Numbered from the stretch's first letter, positions 50,588-61,070 are shown. The stretch: 64,000 nt of DNA from an uncultured Latescibacterota bacterium (GCA_951813615.1 OX638377.1:1302001-1366000); one strand, 5' to 3'. A program made the numbers and translations. The notes: generated by a model from the letters alone, not told the origin.

Positions 50588-51877
50588 TCAGCGCTTGAAG
50601 TCGTACTCCATCAGTTCGGCCGTGCCCTGCCAGACGATGCCATTGTGCCCCAGCCGACGGGCTTCGCTGACGATGCGGTCGATTGCCTCTGGCGGCCAAC
50701 CCTCTCCGTGGATAATCGGATAGGAAGGCATGTCCGCTGGTAGGTACAGTTTTGCCTTCACCAGATCCCGCAAAACCAAGTCGGCTGTGGGGATCCGATA
50801 GGCCAGCGTCGCCGGCTCGTCAGCACCGTACGCGGCAATGGTCTCCGGCAACCCCATGCCGTCGTACCCTGTAAATCGATAGACAAGCTGTAGGGCATCC
50901 TCTTCCCGCAGGTTGGGAATTTCCTCCTGCAGAAAGCGAGCCCACTCGATGAACGTGTTGCAGACAAAGGCGGAGATGTGGGACACCAGCGGGCTGGCAA
51001 AATCGGCCATCTCATCCCAGCGCCGGTAATCGTGGCCCGCCGTCAGGGCCATGGAGGCAGGGTAGGTGTCGGTGCCAAAGGCCTTGTTCGGGGCCGCCGC
51101 GTGTACCGCCGCCCGAAAGCGCGCCAGATTGCGAACGACGAGGTCACAACGGAAGCGGACCCAGTCGAGTACTCCCGACCTAAGACCGAGCGCATGGACC
51201 ACATCGAAGAAACCAATCCCGAGACGGACTACCTCGCCGAGGCGAGCACCGTCGAGCTGGCGCAGGCCCTCCCGGGCGCGCTGCAAGTCCTCCACCATCG
51301 CTCCCATGTCGTAACCGAGCTCTTGGGCGGCGGCTGTGCAAGAAGAGCAGGTGCAGCCAAAAAGCCCTAGGGGAAAACTGCCCATCGGATAGCGGAAGTG
51401 GGTGATGTCGAGCGCGTCGAGATCGTACTGGGTCACCCAATACACGCACGCGGCCTCGATCCAGTCTTGCACATCTTCACGCGATGGACAGAACATGAGA
51501 CGGCGGATCGTCCAAGCGCCTCCGTATGTCCACACGTTCAGGCCGGCTTCCTTCAGTTGCCCCACAGCCCTTCTGAACGCTTCGTCGTCGCCTCGGGCTG
51601 CGACGCCGGGACCGCACAGGGCTTGGGCTTGCTGGTATTCCCTCGGATCTACGGGCCGACCATCGAAATGCCGTATGACGAGTTTGCCCAGTTCCTCTTC
51701 TGTCGGCGTGCGTCCCCCATAGGGACTGAGGGCGAGCACCTCCTCCGATAGCTGGCCTGTAAAGGAGAGAACCACCGTATTCAGACCGATCTCATCGCGC
51801 AGCCGCTCGACGTAATCGGGGTATTTGAGGACCTCATCCGTGGTCAGATAAATTCCTGTGAGCCAATTGTTGGTCAT
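50588..51877 (-). CDS. TIM-barrel glycoside-hydrolase-like protein
   Basis: 429 aa with ribosome site AAGGAAGG. No signal peptide. The barrel is suggested by VVLSFTGQLSEEVLALSPYG, LNVWTYGGAWTIRRLMF, YDLDALDITHFRYPMGSFP and GIVWQGTAEL; LFGCTCSSCTAAA is a cysteine pair pattern found in hypothetical GH-like proteins of this kind. No catalytic acids were assigned. It follows the epimerase-like gene by 46 bases. Function unknown, probably in carbohydrate handling. Confidence 0.55.
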   Translation of the reverse strand: MTNNWLTGIYLTTDEVLKYPDYVERLRDEIGLNTVVLSFTGQLSEEVLALSPYGGRTPTEEELGKLVIRHFDGRPVDPREYQQAQALCGPGVAARGDDEAFRRAVGQLKEAGLNVWTYGGAWTIRRLMFCPSREDVQDWIEAACVYWVTQYDLDALDITHFRYPMGSFPLGLFGCTCSSCTAAAQELGYDMGAMVEDLQRAREGLRQLDGARLGEVVRLGIGFFDVVHALGLRSGVLDWVRFRCDLVVRNLARFRAAVHAAAPNKAFGTDTYPASMALTAGHDYRRWDEMADFASPLVSHISAFVCNTFIEWARFLQEEIPNLREEDALQLVYRFTGYDGMGLPETIAAYGADEPATLAYRIPTADLVLRDLVKAKLYLPADMPSYPIIHGEGWPPEAIDRIVSEARRLGHNGIVWQGTAELMEYDFKR

Positions 51878-51923
51878 TTGTTTCCTTCCTTTCGGGGTCG
51901 CATTGAATCTACATCCGTTGCCG

Positions 51924-52883
51924 TCAACTCCGCCAGCCGTCGGCCTCGTAGAACTCGCGCGATTGATCTACCGTTCGCTCCGTTTCCTGCAGAAAGGAGA
52001 GCAAGCCCTTGAGGAGAGTGACGAGATCGGGCCGCGTTCCAGCACCGCTGGTGGCGACGCCTGCGGGAACGTAGGGATTGCCCGGCGCACTCTGCAAGAT
52101 CGCCTGCGTGGTCTTGGGCATGTACGTGCAGAGGTACCCGTCGTAGCCGATTCCTTTTAGGATTCTGAAGATCTCCTGGTAGTCGGCGTGGCCAGTCCCG
52201 TGTTGGCAGTGGTTGGTCTCGTTGAGGTGGAAGTGTTTGATCCGCGAGCCGGCGTAGCGCAACGCATCTGGGATAGAGCCTTCTTCGATGTTCATGTGAT
52301 ACACGTCCGGCTGCACGCCGAGATTGTCGAGTCCGAGTTCATCGACGCAGTTGACTGCCTCGTAGATCGTCGTCAGCACACCGGGGAGGCCCTCGTACGT
52401 GTTCAGCGGCTCCAGCAGGATGGTGATGCCGCGGCTTGCAGCGTGTTCGCAGATTTCCCGGATTGACTGCCGGAAGTTGTCGCGCAGGGTCTCCACCGGC
52501 TCCAGCGGAAACGGCAACTGGGGAACCGCTGGCTGGGCCGCACACAGTTCCGTGAAGCTGGCCCCAGCGTCGGCCGCCAAATTGACGGTGTCCTTGGCGT
52601 ACTGCACGGCGTGAGCCCTTTTCTTTGGGTCCGAGCTGGCGAGGTTGCGCTCCTCGCCGGCGTGGTAGTATCCCCAGGCCGCGAGGATTTCCGGGACGAC
52701 GAGGCCGGTGTCCTCTACCCGACGACGCCATTCGCGACCATCCATTTTCTCCGGATTGCCGGGCAGATCGATGCCGGTGTATCCGGCTTCTGCGGCGGCT
52801 TGTATTACTACATCGGGTTCTTCGAGGACGTTGTATCCGACCCACGGAAGCGTGTCGCACTGCAAGCTGTATTTGAAGGCCAT
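51924..52883 (-). CDS. Sugar phosphate isomerase/epimerase, TIM barrel
   Basis: 319 aa. The xylose-isomerase-like/AP-endonuclease-2 barrel is indicated by ILLEPLNTYEGLPGVLTTIY (metal Glu), LGVQPDVYHMNIEEGSIPDA (His and Asp ligands), IKHFHLNETNHCQHGTGHAD and a final GYLCTYM. Relatives include inosose isomerases, tagatose epimerases and hydroxypyruvate isomerases; they often work beside Gfo/Idh/MocA enzymes. Likely cotranscribed with the GH-like gene. Confidence 0.86.
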   Translation of the reverse strand: MAFKYSLQCDTLPWVGYNVLEEPDVVIQAAAEAGYTGIDLPGNPEKMDGREWRRRVEDTGLVVPEILAAWGYYHAGEERNLASSDPKKRAHAVQYAKDTVNLAADAGASFTELCAAQPAVPQLPFPLEPVETLRDNFRQSIREICEHAASRGITILLEPLNTYEGLPGVLTTIYEAVNCVDELGLDNLGVQPDVYHMNIEEGSIPDALRYAGSRIKHFHLNETNHCQHGTGHADYQEIFRILKGIGYDGYLCTYMPKTTQAILQSAPGNPYVPAGVATSGAGTRPDLVTLLKGLLSFLQETERTVDQSREFYEADGWRS

Positions 52884-53041
52884 GATGTCCGTCTTTCTGC
52901 GTTGGAATGGTGGTTGGTCTAACGTTCACTCGGCGTCCGTTTTTGCGGGGAATAAAGCGACCGCTAGGCCGCGCTCTGGGCTATTTAAGATAGAGTAAGC
53001 ACCAGAAGTGTTCTATATGAAATGCGTCCTTGGTGCTCCGG

Positions 53042-55369
53042 TTATCGCACTACGTAGAACCGGGTGCGATCCCTAAATCCGTGCGCATCGACGATCTCCA
53101 GCGCGTGAGTACCCGGCTCTAGCGACACTGCCAAGCGGTGCTGGTTTACGGTGCGGCCCAAGAAGCGACGATTCACATACCAGAATAACGCCCGCTCCCG
53201 GTCGCTGTGAGCCGCCCGCAGGACGATGGGCTGCTGCTTGCCGTCGAAGTCCCGGCCGACCTGTAGGCGAGCCTCTGGCGTCGGGTAGAGTACCTGCAGG
53301 GGCTTGGCTTCGGGTTGCACCGGGCAGTCCACCTTGTGGGGCGGCGGATCGTGGAGTACCTGCCCTCGTTCCCGCAGATATTGCACGACATCGGTTGGAT
53401 AGACCATTTGCCGCGCTAGCCTGTAGTCGCCCGGCTTCCAGCACAGCGAACACACCTGATGGGTTCCCGCTTCATTGAGGACGATGCTGCGATGGTAGGG
53501 GCAACGGACCATGGGTCGCCCGTGCCGGGGCATCAGGGCTCGGGTTGGATGAGGGCAATGGGGGCTGGCTGGCCGGCCGCTGTCGAGGCAGAGCGTCGCG
53601 GTTGTCAGGTCGGCGTCGGGTCGCGGGAACCACGCTTGGTCGAGGTCTTTGGGGACGCGGTGGAAAATGTCAAAGAGCAACGGCCCGGCGGCTCGTGCGC
53701 CGCTCAGGGCGGGATTGCCCTCGCCCGAGAAGTTACCAACCCAGACGGCAATGGTCCACGCGGGACTCACGCCTAGCGCCCAAGCATCGCGCTGGCCGTA
53801 GCTGGTGCCGGTCTTCCAAGCGAGGGGCCACTGGTCCTGATACTGGTGCCAGTAGAACTCAACTCCGGGCCGACGCACGTTGCGCAGTGCCTCTAGGACG
53901 AGATAGGCGGCACCTGGGCTGATGAGGGGCGGCGGCGGCGTGGGTTCGGTCTGCTCCTGCAAGTAGCACAGGGGCTCGATTTGTCCACCGCGGGCGAGGC
54001 CGCGAAAAAGCCGGGCCATGTCCCAGAGCGTGACTTCGGCACCACCGAGAATCAGCGGCAGGCCGTAGTCATCGGCCGAGCGCACTAGGGTGGATACGCC
54101 AGCGTCTTGGAGAAAGCGGTAGAAGTTAAACAGGCCATAGTGCCGCAAGAGACGCACGGCCGGGACATTGAGGGAGCGCACCAGAGCCTCTTCGGCTCTC
54201 ACCAAACCGTCGTAGCGCTCGTCGGCGTTGCGCGGAGAAAACCCACTATAGAAAGTGGGGACGTCCTTGACTAGGGTCTGGGGCAGGATCAGGCCGGCGT
54301 CCATGCTCAGGGCGTAGAGAAAGGGCTTGAGTAGCGAACCCGAAGAGCGCGGCGCAATCACGCCATCTACCTGCCCTTGGTGCGCCGGGTCGAAGAAGTC
54401 TTGCGAGCCGACGTAGGCCCGGACTTTGCCGCTGCCAGTTTCTACCAGCAGCGCAGCTCCATTGCCGATGCCTTGGTGATCGAGGTAGCGCAGGTGCCGT
54501 CCTACTAGCGCTTCCAGTTCCCGTTGCAGGCCGGCGTCTATGGTGGTCTTGATGAGGCGGCCTTGGCGACTGCGTCTGAGCGCACGCGACAGGTGCGGTG
54601 CCCAAACCGGATACGGGAAGGCTTGCGTGGGTACGGGTTCGGCGAGGGCCAAGCGCAAGGTCTCCGCGTTGAAGTAACCGGCGCTCTGTAGGTCGGCGAG
54701 CAGTCGGTTGCGCTTTTGCACTAGCTGCTGCGGATTGGCCGTGGGGGAGACGAGCCCGGGCGCGTTGGGCAGCACCGCGAGGGTCGCGGCCTCGCTCCAG
54801 GTCAGTTCATTGGGCTGTTTGCGGAAGTACTTGTGGGCCGCGGCTTGGTAGCCGACGATGTTGCCGCCGTAGGGCGCGTGGTCGAGGTAGAGGCGCAGGA
54901 TCGCGTCCTTGGCGTAGTAGAGTTCGATTTTGAGCGCCAGCAGGGTCTCGAAGGCCTTGTTGACATAGGTGCGCTCTTTAGGACGCATCAGCCGCGCTAC
55001 CTGCATGGTGATGGTGCTGGCACCGCTTTTGACCACTCCGGCCGCGGCGTTCTGGTACAGGGCGCGGCCCAACGCGAGCGGGTTGACGCCCAAGTGGCGG
55101 TAGAAGTGCCGGTCCTCAAAGTGAAGGACAGCCGTTTGCAACTTGGCGGGCACGGCGAGGCTAGTATCGGGGGGGAAACACCACTGCTGGCCGTCGCTGA
55201 GGAAGGCACGCAGGATCTGGCCGTCGCGATCGATGATCAGGGTGCTGTAATCCGGCGTGAATAAGGACCGTGGCAGGGGGGTCAAGAAGTACAGAGCCGT
55301 ACCCAAGGTCGGACCGGCGAGGAGATATAAGGCATATCTGGCGATGCGCATGACATCCTGCGGCTGCAA
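53042..55369 (-). CDS. pbpC: Penicillin-binding protein 1C
   Basis: 775 aa, normal for PBP1C. One N-terminal helix, then the glycosyltransferase domain with LHFEDRHFYRHLGVNPLA and GASTITMQVARLM, and the transpeptidase domain with SSGSLLKPFLYAL (Ser/Lys), SLNVPAVRLLRHY and WKTGTSYGQRDAW (KTG). The C-terminal BiPBP_C domain ends FRDRTRFYVVR. It polymerises and crosslinks peptidoglycan. It lies 9 bases after the alpha-2-macroglobulin gene, the standard pairing. Confidence 0.96.
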   Translation of the reverse strand: MQPQDVMRIARYALYLLAGPTLGTALYFLTPLPRSLFTPDYSTLIIDRDGQILRAFLSDGQQWCFPPDTSLAVPAKLQTAVLHFEDRHFYRHLGVNPLALGRALYQNAAAGVVKSGASTITMQVARLMRPKERTYVNKAFETLLALKIELYYAKDAILRLYLDHAPYGGNIVGYQAAAHKYFRKQPNELTWSEAATLAVLPNAPGLVSPTANPQQLVQKRNRLLADLQSAGYFNAETLRLALAEPVPTQAFPYPVWAPHLSRALRRSRQGRLIKTTIDAGLQRELEALVGRHLRYLDHQGIGNGAALLVETGSGKVRAYVGSQDFFDPAHQGQVDGVIAPRSSGSLLKPFLYALSMDAGLILPQTLVKDVPTFYSGFSPRNADERYDGLVRAEEALVRSLNVPAVRLLRHYGLFNFYRFLQDAGVSTLVRSADDYGLPLILGGAEVTLWDMARLFRGLARGGQIEPLCYLQEQTEPTPPPPLISPGAAYLVLEALRNVRRPGVEFYWHQYQDQWPLAWKTGTSYGQRDAWALGVSPAWTIAVWVGNFSGEGNPALSGARAAGPLLFDIFHRVPKDLDQAWFPRPDADLTTATLCLDSGRPASPHCPHPTRALMPRHGRPMVRCPYHRSIVLNEAGTHQVCSLCWKPGDYRLARQMVYPTDVVQYLRERGQVLHDPPPHKVDCPVQPEAKPLQVLYPTPEARLQVGRDFDGKQQPIVLRAAHSDRERALFWYVNRRFLGRTVNQHRLAVSLEPGTHALEIVDAHGFRDRTRFYVVR

Positions 55370-55378
55370 AAAGGTCGC

Positions 55379-58300
55379 CTACGGCCCGACGACGACCGTA
55401 CCGCCGGCTTTGCGGGCGCGGAAGTCGCGGTCGTACATGGCCTCGACTTGCGTCGGCGGCAGGGAGAATGCGCCCTGGGTCACTGCGTTGAGCTTGACGG
55501 CGAAATCGAGCGCTTGGCCCCGGCGAGGCAGGTCGAAGAACCAGTTGATGCGGTCGTCGCGGATATCGAGGTATTCTTCGGCGTTGAGCCGCCATTTCTT
55601 CATCCAGCCGGGTCGAGTCTTGGATGACAGCCGGGTATTTTCAATCTCCCAGCCGGCTGGCAATAGCTGGGTGAGGGCCACTTCTTCGAGGACGTGGTGG
55701 GGACTGCGGCTTTCGACGCGGATATGGCCCCAAAAGGTGGTGCTTTGGGCTAGGGTGTCGGGGACGATGCGTACCCCATCCTCGTCGAGCCATTCCACTT
55801 TGAGCCTGATTCGGCTCTCCTCGTCTTGTACCTCGCCCCGCAACGGTATCCCTTCCCAGTCGAGGGCGACGAAGGCCCGCTCCACGGTATTGGCGGAATC
55901 CAGGCGCACTTCGACGTCGCCGCCGAAGCCGCTGGTGATCTCCTGTTGGTAGCCCAGCACGTCGGTGCTGAAGGGCACGATCTCGCCGCCGGGCAGGCGG
56001 ATGTGGCCGGTGAGCGGAGACGGAGGACCGCGGTCCTGTTGCAGGGCTTGGACGTACTTGCCGAGAGCCAGCAATGCCACGCTAGTCGCCTGGGTAGAGT
56101 GCCAGCCCTTGTTTATGCTGTGGGCCACCTCTTTGGCCAACGCGTCGGCCGCGTCCCAGCGCTGGAAGGCGAGCAGGGCGTCGAGGATGAGGGCCTCGTC
56201 GCGCAGGCCCGAGCCATAGGTGTTGGCGAATTCTCGATAGTCCTCGACTTTAACGCCGGCGGTGCGGGCGATTTCGTTCGCCGTTCGCCCGGCCCCCGCA
56301 TGCAGGTACGCCGCGGCTAGCAGCCACTTTTCCACGTTGGTCATACTGCCCAGTGAATTCTCCTTGAGCAGGTTCATCGCGCCAAGCGCCGGATCGCCGG
56401 CCAACGCCAGCAGATAGACTCGGTACACACGCCCCTTCAGGCTGTCGCGGGTCAGGGTGGCTTGAGTCTGCTGATGGCGGAGCCATCCTTGGAGCATGTC
56501 GTCGGGAATGTGGTAGCCCAAGCTGCGGGCTTCGATCAGGAAGTGTCCGGCATAGGTGCTACCCCATGCGGAGAGTCGGCGTTGGCCCGGCCACAAGCTG
56601 AAGGAGTTGTCGGGCAGTTGAAAACGCCGCAGCCGGAGGATGGCCTCGTTTATGCGTTCGTCGATATCCGCGGCGACGATCCGGCGCTCTTCCGGTTTGA
56701 GGTCTAGCAGGTCCTTGAGATAGAGCTGGGGAAAGACCGAGGAGACGGTCTGCTCCAAGCAGCCGTATGGGTAGCGCACCAAGCGCAGCATCTGGTTGTC
56801 AAAGTTGAAATTGGGCCAGCGTCGCACGCTGATCCGCGCTTGATTGGTGCCGGACATTCCCTTGTTCGGCACGGTGAACGACGCCGACTCGCCGGGACGT
56901 ACGCCGCGCTCAGTGCTCTCGTAGATCGGCGGCGATGAGGGCCGGACCTCGAGATGCGTCTGCCGTGCGGCGTGCGCTTCGGTAGCCGTGGCCTCGACCA
57001 CTACGGTCGCCGACCCCACGGCTTGGTCAGCTTGCAGCCGGAAGGATAGGTCGCGTTCCCCCGCGCCAGCGAAATCGACCTGCTTGCGCGCCTCGCCAAC
57101 GATGGCGAGCGGTCCCTGCACTGCGATTGACACCTCTATGGTGCCCAGACTCTCGGCCATGGCAAACGCGGTGACCGGCACCTCAATCCGGTCGCCGGGG
57201 CCGATGACTCGGGGCAGGGTCGAGAGCACCATCAGGTCGCTCTTGACCTCCGTGGTCTTCTCGGCGTGACCGAACCTTTTCCCCCGGGTACCCACGACCA
57301 TGGTCCGCACTGCGCCGACGTAATTGGGCATGGCAAATTGCACTCGAGCATGGCCTGCAGCGTCGGTGTGCAGGGGACCGGTGAACATAGACACCGAGGG
57401 AAAGCGCCGGCGCGGGTCGCGCTGCGCCTGCTGCTTGGCGGCAAAACCGCCGCCAATGGCAAAGGTCTTGAATGGGTCGCCCTTGGCCACGCCGATGACG
57501 TGAGCGAACAGGTCGAAGGTGCGCACGCTTAGGCGTTGTTTTTGAAAGAAGGACTCCAAGGGGTCCGGCGTGTGGAAATCGGTCAGGGCCAGCAAGCCCT
57601 CATCGATTACGGCAATGGTGAACGCGGCCGAGTCGGCATCACTCTGCACTTCCACCGCAAAAGGCTCGCCAGGGCGCAACAGATCGGGCATGTGGATGTC
57701 GAAGTCGAGGCGGGTAGCCGGATCGTGGACCTCGATGGGAACGACGCCGAACAAGCGCATGGGCCGGTCGTTGTCGGTCTGGGCGTGGGGCTGGATCAGA
57801 GAGACGGAGGCATAGGCCGTGGGGATCATCGCGGCGCTGATGGCAATGGGGATCCTGGCCTCCTCTTGGGTACCGTCGAGGCGGTACCAGTGGGACTCAA
57901 TCACTCGCCCGCCCTGTTCGACGGCAAAGAGGACGGAGCCCTCCTGGGGCACGGGAAAGCGGATGACGGCCTCGTCGCCGGGCTGGTAGCGCTCCCGGTC
58001 GGTTCGCAACATCAGTGCTCCCTCGTTGTCTTCGCCTGACGACGTGCGGCCCCAGTGATAGGCGCGCACGAAAAAGGCCGCGGTATGGCCCTTGTCGTCG
58101 CCGTCGGCGACTTCGATGAGGTACTGGCCCCTGTCGTCAGGCTTGAAGAGCAGGTCAATGGGCGTCAGCGCGGAGACGACCCGCTCCTCGGAGACGAGTT
58201 CGGTGCGGCGGTCGCTTTTGAAGCGCCGCTGGAATGCCTCGCGGTTTTCGTATTCCCACCACCAGTGGGTCATTCCCCGGTAAACGCGGTAGCGCAAATT

Positions 58301-60973
58301 CCGGCCGACCACAGGGTTGCCCTCGACATCGGTCACTATGGCGGGAACCTGCACCGGCACCCCGACCCGGGTATAGCCGTAGTCGAACTCGGGTTTCTTC
58401 AAGCCCACGTAGTGATCGTATGGATCAATGGGGAGCCGGTGCCGCCGGTGGTTGGGGCGGCCTCCTTTTTCTAGCACTTTAGCGGCGAGCACAGCCTGAA
58501 TAGCCGAGGGCGCATTGACGAGGGGCGGGAGAGTCCACTCGACATGGGCACGGCCCTTGGCGTCGAGTCGGCCTTTGAAGAGTACGGCCTCCACGGGCTG
58601 GTAGTCGATCAGCTCGTTGGTGAAGCTGAATGCCTGGTAATGCGGGAAGGTCTTGGGTATGCTGTGTAAGGCAACGGACAGTTCCGCCGCTAGCCCTGCG
58701 GCCGGACTGCTAAAGAGGTAGGTGCTGTGCAGATCCGCGCTCAGGATCTCGTCCTCACGGCCTAGGCGCTCTTTGGCGGTGGCGATTTCGGTCTTGAGCC
58801 GATAGGGGACGACGGTCTCGATTTTCAGCACGTGATCGAAGGTGCTATCGCCGATCAGGATTTGGGCACGCCAATTGCCCGTGGGGTCTTCGGGACGGGT
58901 GGCAAAGGCAAAGTTGTATAGCCCTTCCCGGCCCTGTCTTTGCACCTGTTCGAAAACCATCTGATTCCTAGGGTTGAACAGCTTGCAGGTGGCGGGATGG
59001 TCGTCGGGGAAGGTATAGTCTTGGTGGCGGGCGATGACCGAGATGTTGATCTCGTCCCCGGGGCGGTACACGCCGCGTTCGGTGTAGATGAAGACGCGAA
59101 TGCCCGGACGCGACTCCGCGCCACCAACGTCAAAGCTCGACAGATTCCAGGCCATGTCGTTGGGTTTGATCACGCTGCGCTGTCCCTGGTGTTCGGCTTC
59201 GACGAAAAAGATATCCTCACCCACGTCCTCAAAACGCGCCAGCCCCCGGTCGTCGGTGGTGCCCCGCGCCGCGACTTGGTTCTGATAAGTGCGCAGGCGG
59301 ACCTCCGCGCCGGACAGGGGCTGGGCATCGTCGATGCGGGTGGCGTACACTATGTGCTGGTCGTGGCCACGCTTGTAGGTCAGGCCGATGTCGCTGACGA
59401 TCAGGGCCTTGTAGGCTCGGCCGTGGGCGCGGATGTAACCAGGAGAATTGGGGTCTGAGTAATACGCGTTCCTCCGACCGCGGTTTCGCTGCCTATAGTG
59501 CTGGCGAATCTCGCTGGCGGCGCTGGTGGAGGAGCGATAGAGCATGTCGTCCTGGCCGAAGCTGAGCCCGATCAGGAATAGGCCCTGTTCGTCCTCGGCG
59601 ATCAGGGCACCGAGGTCCAGTTCGTGTTCCAGCCAAGTGTTGCGCTGATCGGATATTTCGAGCGTGTCGCGGGCCACCTGTACGCCGACGCGGCGCACGT
59701 AGTAATCCTGGAAGGAATCGCGCCGCTCTTTGCTGCTGTGCAGGAGCTCCGTCTGCAAAAACTGCCCCAAGTTGGAGGCATAGACCTTCTTCACCTCCAG
59801 CGTGACGCGGTGCAGATTGAGAGTGGCAAAGCGCAGCCGCTTGTCTTTGGACGACGGCAGGAACATTCCGTCGCGGGCAAAGCGCAACTGCGGTTTGCGG
59901 TCGGCGAAACCGACCTCTTGGCGCGTGGCTTTCTCGGTGCGAGTGCCCCAGCGGCTGCGAATGCCGGCGTGGACTTCCAACTCGTAGGTCTGGCCGTGGG
60001 CGAAATCCCCATCGACGAGGATCTGTTTGCCCGTGGCCTTCAGTCGAACCGGCACTTCGGGCTGCACCTGGACCAGCCCTTCGATATGCTGTCGCAGGTC
60101 CAATTCGTCGGAAAAGATCAGGATCAGGCGAGGATAATCGCCCTCTTCCTCCTTTTTCACCTCCTGCAAGCGCATGTCCTGCAGCGGGGCGAGGGGGATG
60201 TCCTTCTCGTATAGGTGGGAGATCTCCAGTGTCTCATCGTCCACGATCAGCGCATAGCTCTGCTGGGTCGTATCCCTTTCGATGACGGCGCTGGTGAAGG
60301 TGAAGACCTTGCCGGTGGCATCCGCCTGCCAAGTCAGGGGCAGCAGGGTCTCGCCTCGGCGCAAGGTCGCGGCCTCGCGCACCCTCTGGACATCGGTTTT
60401 TTCGGTCAGTTTGAGGCGGCCCTGATAGATCAGATAGCGGGGGTCGTTGGTGGTTTTCAGGTCGAAATCTCCTGTGAGGGCGAGGATTTCGCGCCCGGCG
60501 ACCGCGAAGTCGAAGTGCAGGGGTTGCAGGGCGGCGCGCGCCGGCAGGAGGGCCGCAAGGTCTAAGCGGCCTTGGTATGGCTGGCGCATGGGCAAGGAAC
60601 GGTTGGGACGGAAGACTAGCGCCTGAGTCGTTTCCCACTGGGTGATGCCGTCTATGGGCGGGGTAAAGGTGAATACCTTCTTCTTCAGGGTGTGGCCGAC
60701 CAGACTGGTGTCGATGGCTGGTTTGACGAACCGGACTTTGATGACATCTCCAGATGACACGGCCCCCGACGTTACTGTACTGACCAGTTGGGCGGTTTCC
60801 GGCAGGACGGTTTGTGGCAGATTCTCCACTGGCTCTTGGGCACAACCGAGCGCGAGGACGGACAGCAGGACGAGGCGTTTGCAGAGAGTTGCTGCGGATT
60901 TATGGCGTGATTGATTTGGGAAAACCGCTTGGCACCGATTAGAGGTTAGAGGAAAGATCCATTTTTGGTGCAT
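55379..60973 (-). CDS. Bacterial alpha-2-macroglobulin, lipoprotein with thioester (YfhM-like)
   Basis: 1864 aa from the ATG at 60973 with AAGGA upstream; a further 14 codons are open but unneeded. The signal ends in a lipobox LALGC. MG-type beta domains fill the first 1100 residues (for example VYRPGDEINISVIARHQDYT). The A2M domain and the thioester loop YPYGCLEQTVSSVF (Cys about 1405) follow, then the alpha-toroid. The CLEQ motif means it can trap proteases covalently. In other bacteria it protects the envelope together with PBP1C, whose gene follows. Confidence 0.94.
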   Translation of the reverse strand: MHQKWIFPLTSNRCQAVFPNQSRHKSAATLCKRLVLLSVLALGCAQEPVENLPQTVLPETAQLVSTVTSGAVSSGDVIKVRFVKPAIDTSLVGHTLKKKVFTFTPPIDGITQWETTQALVFRPNRSLPMRQPYQGRLDLAALLPARAALQPLHFDFAVAGREILALTGDFDLKTTNDPRYLIYQGRLKLTEKTDVQRVREAATLRRGETLLPLTWQADATGKVFTFTSAVIERDTTQQSYALIVDDETLEISHLYEKDIPLAPLQDMRLQEVKKEEEGDYPRLILIFSDELDLRQHIEGLVQVQPEVPVRLKATGKQILVDGDFAHGQTYELEVHAGIRSRWGTRTEKATRQEVGFADRKPQLRFARDGMFLPSSKDKRLRFATLNLHRVTLEVKKVYASNLGQFLQTELLHSSKERRDSFQDYYVRRVGVQVARDTLEISDQRNTWLEHELDLGALIAEDEQGLFLIGLSFGQDDMLYRSSTSAASEIRQHYRQRNRGRRNAYYSDPNSPGYIRAHGRAYKALIVSDIGLTYKRGHDQHIVYATRIDDAQPLSGAEVRLRTYQNQVAARGTTDDRGLARFEDVGEDIFFVEAEHQGQRSVIKPNDMAWNLSSFDVGGAESRPGIRVFIYTERGVYRPGDEINISVIARHQDYTFPDDHPATCKLFNPRNQMVFEQVQRQGREGLYNFAFATRPEDPTGNWRAQILIGDSTFDHVLKIETVVPYRLKTEIATAKERLGREDEILSADLHSTYLFSSPAAGLAAELSVALHSIPKTFPHYQAFSFTNELIDYQPVEAVLFKGRLDAKGRAHVEWTLPPLVNAPSAIQAVLAAKVLEKGGRPNHRRHRLPIDPYDHYVGLKKPEFDYGYTRVGVPVQVPAIVTDVEGNPVVGRNLRYRVYRGMTHWWWEYENREAFQRRFKSDRRTELVSEERVVSALTPIDLLFKPDDRGQYLIEVADGDDKGHTAAFFVRAYHWGRTSSGEDNEGALMLRTDRERYQPGDEAVIRFPVPQEGSVLFAVEQGGRVIESHWYRLDGTQEEARIPIAISAAMIPTAYASVSLIQPHAQTDNDRPMRLFGVVPIEVHDPATRLDFDIHMPDLLRPGEPFAVEVQSDADSAAFTIAVIDEGLLALTDFHTPDPLESFFQKQRLSVRTFDLFAHVIGVAKGDPFKTFAIGGGFAAKQQAQRDPRRRFPSVSMFTGPLHTDAAGHARVQFAMPNYVGAVRTMVVGTRGKRFGHAEKTTEVKSDLMVLSTLPRVIGPGDRIEVPVTAFAMAESLGTIEVSIAVQGPLAIVGEARKQVDFAGAGERDLSFRLQADQAVGSATVVVEATATEAHAARQTHLEVRPSSPPIYESTERGVRPGESASFTVPNKGMSGTNQARISVRRWPNFNFDNQMLRLVRYPYGCLEQTVSSVFPQLYLKDLLDLKPEERRIVAADIDERINEAILRLRRFQLPDNSFSLWPGQRRLSAWGSTYAGHFLIEARSLGYHIPDDMLQGWLRHQQTQATLTRDSLKGRVYRVYLLALAGDPALGAMNLLKENSLGSMTNVEKWLLAAAYLHAGAGRTANEIARTAGVKVEDYREFANTYGSGLRDEALILDALLAFQRWDAADALAKEVAHSINKGWHSTQATSVALLALGKYVQALQQDRGPPSPLTGHIRLPGGEIVPFSTDVLGYQQEITSGFGGDVEVRLDSANTVERAFVALDWEGIPLRGEVQDEESRIRLKVEWLDEDGVRIVPDTLAQSTTFWGHIRVESRSPHHVLEEVALTQLLPAGWEIENTRLSSKTRPGWMKKWRLNAEEYLDIRDDRINWFFDLPRRGQALDFAVKLNAVTQGAFSLPPTQVEAMYDRDFRARKAGGTVVVGP

Positions 60974-61029
60974 ATCGATTCCTTCTTCGGAGATGATCGG
61001 GTGTGCGGCAAATTCCAAGACGCCCTACG

Positions 61030-61070
61030 GATCGTGGACGTTCCAGTGGACCGATGGAACGTCCACGATC
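61030..61070. repeat. 16-bp perfect inverted repeat in the divergent region
   Basis: Arms GATCGTGGACGTTCCA (61030-61045) and TGGAACGTCCACGATC (61055-61070) with a 9-base loop. It lies between the alpha-2-macroglobulin and dcd starts. No T-run follows, so it is not a standard terminator. It could be an operator, an mRNA hairpin, or part of a dispersed repeat. Confidence 0.75.
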
